64,000 nt of DNA, taken from contig NC_080590.1 in NCBI RefSeq assembly GCF_029962835.1, positions 64,726,001 to 64,790,000 of the forward strand, given 5' to 3'. Source of the DNA: Magnolia sinica (Eukaryota > Streptophyta > Magnoliopsida > Magnoliales > Magnoliaceae). The position numbers and the translations under genes were made by a program. Below are positions 46,001-53,445 of this stretch, in pieces. How positions within the stretch are numbered: the stretch's first letter is position 1; the number at the start of each line of letters is the position of its first letter. Below the pieces are notes generated by a model. It saw nothing but the letters and a program-made list of their open reading frames with translations, did no database searches and was not told where the DNA came from.

Positions 46001-49000
46001 ATCAAGCTGGGCCATATATGATAGATGACCCGAAGTTAATGATTGGATCACCAGGCTCTTTCTAGTATCATCAATGTGGATCGCCTAGTTTCCAAGCCAT
46101 AGTAGAATGGGTGGAATCATTCAATCAAAGTTGGTTTACCGAGGGTTGTGCAATCAAAGGTGATCCCCACGGGATGGATGGTCCAAAAATATGATTGGAC
46201 TTTTTTTTGCATGATCAATGTGGACCATTCTTTCTTTTAGGGGTATGGACCATCCATACTAGCCATTGTTCAAATGGTTACGATCATCCAATCGAAGTGA
46301 TTTTTGAGAGAGGGACAATCAATGGTGAATCATCTAACATGAAGCTTGTCATTCTGGACAATAAGATGTTACCTATTGGCCCATTGGAGCCAGTGCATAT
46401 ATTGGGGTCCATGTGGTAAGGGTGGTGGTGGATTGGAACCATCCTCACATTCCAAAACAGAAGTTTAGTCTACTTAGACCACATTTATTTTGTAGCATAG
46501 ATTCCAAGAAAAATTAACTCTCGAACAGCAGAAAAGCAAAAAAGGAAAAAAAATAAAAATAATAATAATAAATCCAAGATTTTTTTGTAAAATCTCAAAT
46601 AGGTGAGAGTTTTTTTTCCTTTCCATATTTTTTCTTGGAAAGGAGGGACCAACAAAAGTCACTTTCTTTGCTTTTATTTTCCAATCTCCCAAACAAACCC
46701 TAGACATAAGTTGGCACTTAAGAAATATTAAAAGAACACCCTTTTGAGAAAAGCATGATAGTAATGGATTTTTATTTTTTTTTTCGTAGTTAAAAACTCT
46801 AAATCATTAAAAGATTTTTTTTTTTTTCTTGACTTGAAGCTTCTCTTTGGCATGGTTTTTGGTGCAACTTTGGGTAATTCTTATCCATGCTAAGAAGGTG
46901 TGATGAGAGAAGGTGCTACAGAAGGTGCAAGAGAAGCTTGGGACCATGAGGTTTGGGACCGAGAAGCTTGGGATCGAGAAGTGAGGTATCACAGAGATCA
47001 GTGACTGGAGATGGAAGGGGTGATTAGAGAAAAGGACAGGTTAATTCTTCAAGGCCTTCGTGGAGAAGGAGTGGCGCCGGTGTCGTTCGTGGAGGAGTGG
47101 CGCCGGTGGAGCGACGAGGTGATGGCTACATGTGGAAGATGGCGCTCAACAAGGAGGACTTCTCTTTATGCCAAAAGTGGGTTACCTTGGAAGACCCTCC
47201 AGCCATGAGGGAAGTGGTAGCTTTTAGGGACGTAAATAACAATGGCATCTAGAAAATGGAGTACACCACTGCTTCTAGTTCCCTTGGGGGGGGGCACCAC
47301 ACTGCAAGAACAACGACATCCCTAACCACCAGTCACTTGAAGGGGAGGAAGGTTGGATAGTGGTGGAAAAAAGGAGGAAGAAGCTCCATCGAGGGAAAAA
47401 AAAAAAACGGGCCTCTTCTCCAATACTTCCTAACCCTATTTGTAGATCACTTCCGAACGAGCTCAACTTCTCTAGAGTATTAGGTCGGTTCAGTATGATA
47501 TTGGATACGTCCATCCAGAGATTCAAAGGATCCTCTTCCATTAGGGGATTTGTGAATGTTAAGATGGAGAAGGCATCAAATCTTTCAGTTGCAATTGAAG
47601 CCTTGAATGGTAAGAAGTTCCTAGGTAAGGCCATAAGAGTTGAAACAATGCGTTTTGAGTAACAAGGAGAGAACTGGGAATAGTGGTCCTTCCCTATCTG
47701 CTTCCGATTGGTGCCTCCTTGCCCCCATCCTGGGGCCTCCTGCCTGAGGATCTGGAAGTGGGAGAGCTTTCGAGGCATCAACCGACTCCTTTAAAGAAGT
47801 CCTACTAGGGTGGAACCCCTCCCGTCTTCCAGGGGATGTCCTGGAAGGCTCTGCCTTCAGTCTGTGTCAGCCAATACCTAACCCAACCCCACCCCCCGAC
47901 CTTGTCCCCTAAAATAGTTGTTTCCCGTTCGGTGGTCTCTAAAAGCTGCGAAGTGGCTCCGTTGAAGTCTGGTGATGAAACGTAACCCGAGTTTTTCTTT
48001 ACAAGATTTGGTTACTTGGGTTCTGCTGCAACTTAGACTGGTGATTTTATCCTTCATCACCTAGACCATCGGTCGGTCTAGATATCCCTCTGAGAATCAG
48101 AGGACTTGAATAAGATCATCTTCTCTAGCCACATCCACGGGGTGGGGCTGGGCGGACTCCATTGTCAAATGGTCGGATTGATCTCCATTTGGGTTCTTCG
48201 AGGTCCGGTTTCCCTTGCTTAACATCCCTCTTGAATTTTGGTCCTTCGAGTTCTTTCGTGCTTTGGGTTCTAGTTTTGGCAGGACTCTGGTTATCGACGA
48301 GGTGTCTGAGAAATGGGAGGAGCTTCGAGCGGCAAGGCTTCTCATCTGAGATCAATGTGTTTGTCGGAAAGTCGTCGTTTCAAATCCATGTTTTGAAGGA
48401 CTCCCCTGCCTTCCATTCTTGGAGAGGTGTTGTTGCAGCTTGCCTCTAGGGCGGTTCTCTGGCCCCTTCTCTGATGTTGGTGGTCTTCATTGCAAACCCA
48501 TCTTTGTGCCCAGCTCGTCCTTGCTCCAGGGCGCATCTGCATGCAAATGGTGCCAAGGCCCTCCTCGTGTGACGGTGTGGCCCATGCGTCTCGTGTGAAC
48601 CTGACTGCAACTGAGGAGGCTCCACGTGGCCCAGGGGATGTGTTCCACATGCCCTCCTGTCACTTCTAGGGTTGTCAATGGGCTAGGTTCGGGCCTGCCA
48701 AACTCAAAATCCAAGCCAAGGCCAACCCCAGGCTCGACCCATTAATGCCCTAGTCACTTCCCACCGTCCTTCCAGAAGAACATAAGGATTTATCATCGAC
48801 CTTTACATACACAATCCTTGGGCGCAAATTTGCAATATTGGACGGTAGATATCCCTCCCCTAACGCTAGACCCACGTAGCCCGGCCGTCAAGGCCGCCTC
48901 CTGTAACCGAGATTATATCATCGCTGGAGAAATTTTCTATATTGTCTCCTAAAGTTCGGTCTCCGCCTCTGGACTGGTCTGAGGATGGTCACACGCTCCT

Positions 49001-52000
49001 AAGACTAGTGTTCGAAATATCAGTATCATGTTATGTATCGCACTCTGGGGATATAGATATGTATCAATTACGCATGACTCATATCATTTGTATTGGATAA
49101 TTTATCGCACTTTTTGGGAAACATTGGGAAATTTGTTGAATTTTTCAATGAAACTTCAAGGTTCATTTGAAATGACCTTCATACACACTTTTAAATAATA
49201 ACATCTAAAAAAAGGGTGCACATAATGTTTCCTTTGTATAGGGTCCTAAGCTATGCATTGTCTGACTGAACTAATGCAACTATATTTAAATTAAATTAAC
49301 ATTTATAAATGTATCAAGACATGTATGAAAATGCAACCAATTCATTGAAAAGCAAAAGAAGAAGTAGAGAAATATACATATCAATGATGTAGATTGGCTG
49401 TGGCCGAGCGCAACTTGGGCGAGACCCCAGAACCAACTATGTGGATGAGACCTTGATCGTGGGGCCCACCTTGATGTATTCATTGTATATCCATGTCATC
49501 CATATGTTTTTCCAAATTATTTTAAGAAATAGTCCCAAATATTAAGCTGATAAAAGTTTAAGGTAGACCACACCACAAGAAACAGTGGTTATTGAATTCC
49601 CACCATTAAAAGCTTCCTAGCATCTCTACCGTAATGTTTATTGAACATCCAACCTGTTGATGAGGTCACACAAATCTGGATGAAAGGAGAAAACAAACAT
49701 CAACTTGATCTAAAACTTTTGTGGCCTAGAAGAGGTTTTCAATGGTCATTAACCACTGTTTCCTGTGGTGTGGTCCACTTGAAATTTGTATCTGCTTCCT
49801 TTTTTGGGACCATGGCCTATATTAATATGTAAAAACAGATGAACCATGCGGATATATGATGAATACATGGAGGTGGGCCTGAACGATCAGGACTCACCCA
49901 CATCGTTGGTTCTGAGGTCTCACCCAAGTTGCGCTGACCGAAACCGCTCCCCGAGCCCAATTCGAACTGCACACGGAACCAGCGATGTTAGTGGGACCCT
50001 AACTGTGGCCCTCACCATCATATATGTGTTCCACCATCCATCCATTTGGAGAGAGCATTTTAGGGCGTGAGCCAAAGAATGAGACTGATCAAAAGCTCAA
50101 GTGGACCCTATCACAGAAAACAGTGGGGACAATGATACCCATCGTTGAAACTTGAAACCATTTCTGGGGGCCCACCATGATGCTTATTTGAGATTCAACC
50201 TGTTTACAAGTTTAGGCAGATATTTTTTTTTTCAAAGATAACCAATATATATATATATATATTAAAAAAAAAAAAAAACGAAAACAGGGGCTGTTGAGTT
50301 AGCAGGAAACAGGAAAAGAAAACACAAAAGAAAAGGAAAAATTAAAAACCTAGGAACTCAAGGTTATAATCCAAGAGGCCATTTACATTAGCCACCCATT
50401 CTATGATCTGTCTTTTGGCCCTAAAACACACTATATAAACCGAAGAGGAAATATCGTTGAAGCATCTGTTGTTTCTTTCTTCTCAAACTGACCACCATAT
50501 GGCGAGGATCACCATTCTCCAAATCCGGGTTTTGTTTTTGCTCATTTTACACCCATGCCAAGACGTCAGCAGATCGGCAGATGAAAGCGGATGACACTAG
50601 CTAATTTTGAAGCACCTGGAGAATTCTGACCAAATCTAGGATATAAGCGGGCAATGGACCAGAAGATGATCGACCATTTCTTCTTCCTTCATGCAGCAGA
50701 GGCAAACATTGACCAGTTGCATACCCCTTTTTCTGAGATTATCAATAGTAAGGATCCTGTTTTTGCTTGCCAACCAGCCAAAGCAAAGGAACTTGGGGGG
50801 AGCGGGGTATTTCCAGATGAATGGGCAAGAGGGACCTGGAGGATGAAAGGGAGGGGATAAGAGGGAGTATAGGGATTTAACCGAGAACACATCAGTCTTC
50901 TCCAGAGACCATATAAGCTTGTCTGGCATGGTAAGATCAGGCGTCGTCTTCGAAATGAGGTCTAGGAGGTCCACAAATTCTGTGACCTCCCAATCGTACA
51001 GATTTCTGGTGCATTTCACGTCCCATACTGTGAAATCATTAGAGACCACGAAGCAGCTAGCAATGAGGATATCCTTATCAAGGGCTAGACGGAATATGTT
51101 CGGAAATCTGACATACAGGGGTTCCTCACCTATCCACTGATCTTTCCAAAAACGAATAGCTAATCCATTGCCAATTTGAAATCTGATATTATTGATGACT
51201 GCCTGTTTTGATTTCAGGATCCGTTTCCAGATAAAAGAGGCCCTATACGAAGAGGAGTCTTTGGTCCACCAACCACCTGGGGAAGAACCGTATTTGCCTT
51301 TGATGATCGAGGTCCAGGGAGCATCTTCCTCTGTGCCCAATCTCCAAGACCATTTGCCAAGCAGGGACTGATTCATTGTCTTCAGATTCTTTATACTAGC
51401 GCCTCCTTCCGGAAATTGTTTGCACACCTCTTGCCACTTCATCAAGTGCAACTTCTTCTGATTGTCTTTGCCGCACCAAAGAAAATCACGTCGAAGCTTG
51501 TCGATGCGATTGCGGGCCACCAGAGGGCATCTAAGAAGGGACATGTAGTAAACGGGGAGGTTGGAAAGTGTAGCCTTGATGAGGATAAGCCTACCTCCCA
51601 GCGATAGGTATTGGCACTTCCACATTGCTAGATATTTCTTGAATTTGTCAGTAATTTTGTCCCACATCGCGATTGGGGGGCGGCCAATGGCCAGAGGGAG
51701 GCCCACAAAAGTTGTGGGGAGGGAAGCTTGCGGACAACCGAGCGATATAGCGAATGAGGTTAATTCTGTCTCCGATATGTTGACGCCGAATATTTTTGAT
51801 TTTTTCATATTAATTCTCAAACCAGACACCGCTTCAAAGCATCGAAGTGTAGTGCGCAGGTTGTCAACTATAGTGGGGTCCGCTTCAGACAGGATAAGGG
51901 TATCATCTACGAATTGGATATGGGAGATAGGGGGAGTCACGCCCGGCATCTCAATACCTCTGATAATGCCTTCATCTTGACCTCTGAGCAGCATTTGCGA

Positions 52001-53146
52001 AAGGGCTTCACCCACCAAAAGGAAGAGAGGGGGGGGGGGGGGACACCTCTTGAACCATGGAAGAACCCTTTAGGAGATCCGTTGAGGAGGATAGAGAAAT
52101 GGGCTGATTTGATGCACTCTGTAATCCATCCTTTCCACCTATCATCGAACTTCATACGAGTCATCAAATACTGAAGGAATCTCCAATCCACATGATCCTA
52201 TGCCTTTTATATATCCAATTTGCAAAATATGGCCTTTGTAGCAGATCTATGGCAAGAATGGAGGCATTCATTAGCAATTAGGGCGCAGTCCACGATCTCT
52301 CCCCCTGATGAATGCATTTTGGTATTTCGATATCAAGTTTAGGCAGATATTGGCGAAGGGAAAACACAAATATCAGCTTGATTGAAAACTTCTGTGGCCC
52401 CCACGAGGTTTTGAATGATAGGCGTTCAATCCCAACTATTTTGAGTGGTGGGGTCCACTTGAGCTTTGGATTTGCCTCATTCTTTGTCTCATGACCTAAA
52501 ATAATCTCTCCAAATGGATGAACGAAATGGATATACAATACATACATCAAGGTGGGCCCCACCATAAGGTCGCACGTTCTTGGGTGCAGCCGAATCGCAC
52601 CAAAGCCACTCTACCGTGACTTAAGGGGTGCAAATTAGGTGTTACGCGGGTAACAACTTAGTGGGCATTACCCTTACTGTAGGGCCCACCTTGTTGTATA
52701 TCCACTCTGTCCATTCGTTTTTCCAGCCCATTTTAGGACGTTGTCCCAAACATTAAGCACATCCAAATCTCAGGTGGACCACACCACATGAAACAGTGAA
52801 ACATCCCAAGGCCCAATGTAAGCAAATCCGTAATGTTTATTTGTCATAAAACCCGTTGATAAGGTCTATTAGAACTAGATGAAGGGAACATACAAAGATT
52901 AGGATAACCCAAAACTTTTGTGGCCTACAAAATGCTTGTAACGGTCATTCACCACTTTTTCTAGTGGTGTGGTCCGACCGAGATTTGGATCTGCTTAAGT
53001 TTTGGCATAACGTCCTTAAGTGATATGAAAAAATGGATGGATGGTGTGCATATGAAACACATTCATCAAGATGGGCCCCACACGATAAGGTTAACACCCA
53101 CTACGTTGTTACCTGCGTAACGACTAATCCACTCCCTAAGTTAAAA

Positions 53147-53197
<51 letters not shown>

Positions 53198-53405
53198 AAA
53201 TGACTCTCCTTCTCTGTTATAGACGGCTGCACGTCCGCAACCCTACCCAAATTGTCGCTAGAAATTCCAACCCAAATTCACAAAAATCTCTCTTAAATCT
53301 TTTTTTTTTTTTGGCAAATCCCAATTCAAATCCCATAATCCTTGGTGGAAATGCAGTTTCCTTCCAAAATAATTATCTTTGAAATACCACAAAGGTAAGC
53401 AAATT

Positions 53406-53445
<40 letters not shown>

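Larger units (their letters stand above)
44630..46703. mobile_element. Possible 2-kb TIR element holding RTE and satellite
   Basis: Left end gggccctgtttaggagcttgg..aaataaaa; right end, inverted, tagggtttgtttgggagattgg..aaataaaa. These pair well, but the enclosed DNA is composite (an RTE fragment and a tandem array) and no target duplication is clear, so these could be ends of two separate elements of one family. Confidence 0.4.
46890..49005 (+). mobile_element. L1-type LINE 5' part (ORF1 only)
   Basis: + strand. It contains the ORF1 region of an L1-type LINE and stops before any endonuclease. A hAT-type MITE (48667-48752) sits in it. ORF1 parts are listed separately. It is cut at about 49009 by a cgatat-type MITE end. 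Confidence 0.75.
50225..52333 (-). mobile_element. L1-type LINE 2, 5'-truncated, 18-bp target duplication
   Basis: Flanked by the perfect 18-bp duplication CAAGTTTAGGCAGATATT (50207-50224, 52334-52351). The 3' end is at the left, with an A-rich tail on the minus strand, preceded by a (TA)n stretch and a second A run. It holds the C-terminal half of RT and the zinc segment. It starts inside the RT palm, which is normal for incomplete reverse transcription. Confidence 0.94.
49950..52605. mobile_element. GGGCCCACC foldback element (copy d), split by a LINE
   Basis: Left half 49950-50224, right half 52334-52605. Joined without the LINE they make one foldback: the left arm tccatccatttggagaga and the right arm tctctccaaatggatgaacg pair. 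The LINE lies near the centre. Confidence 0.85.

Noticed and set aside
47360-47662. Cellular RRM-containing RNA-binding protein
   Set aside because: The RRM is followed by DUF4283-type LINE ORF1 text in the same orientation, has no introns and is broken downstream.
51561-51980. 139-aa + strand open frame
   Set aside because: Antisense to the LINE 2 reverse transcriptase.
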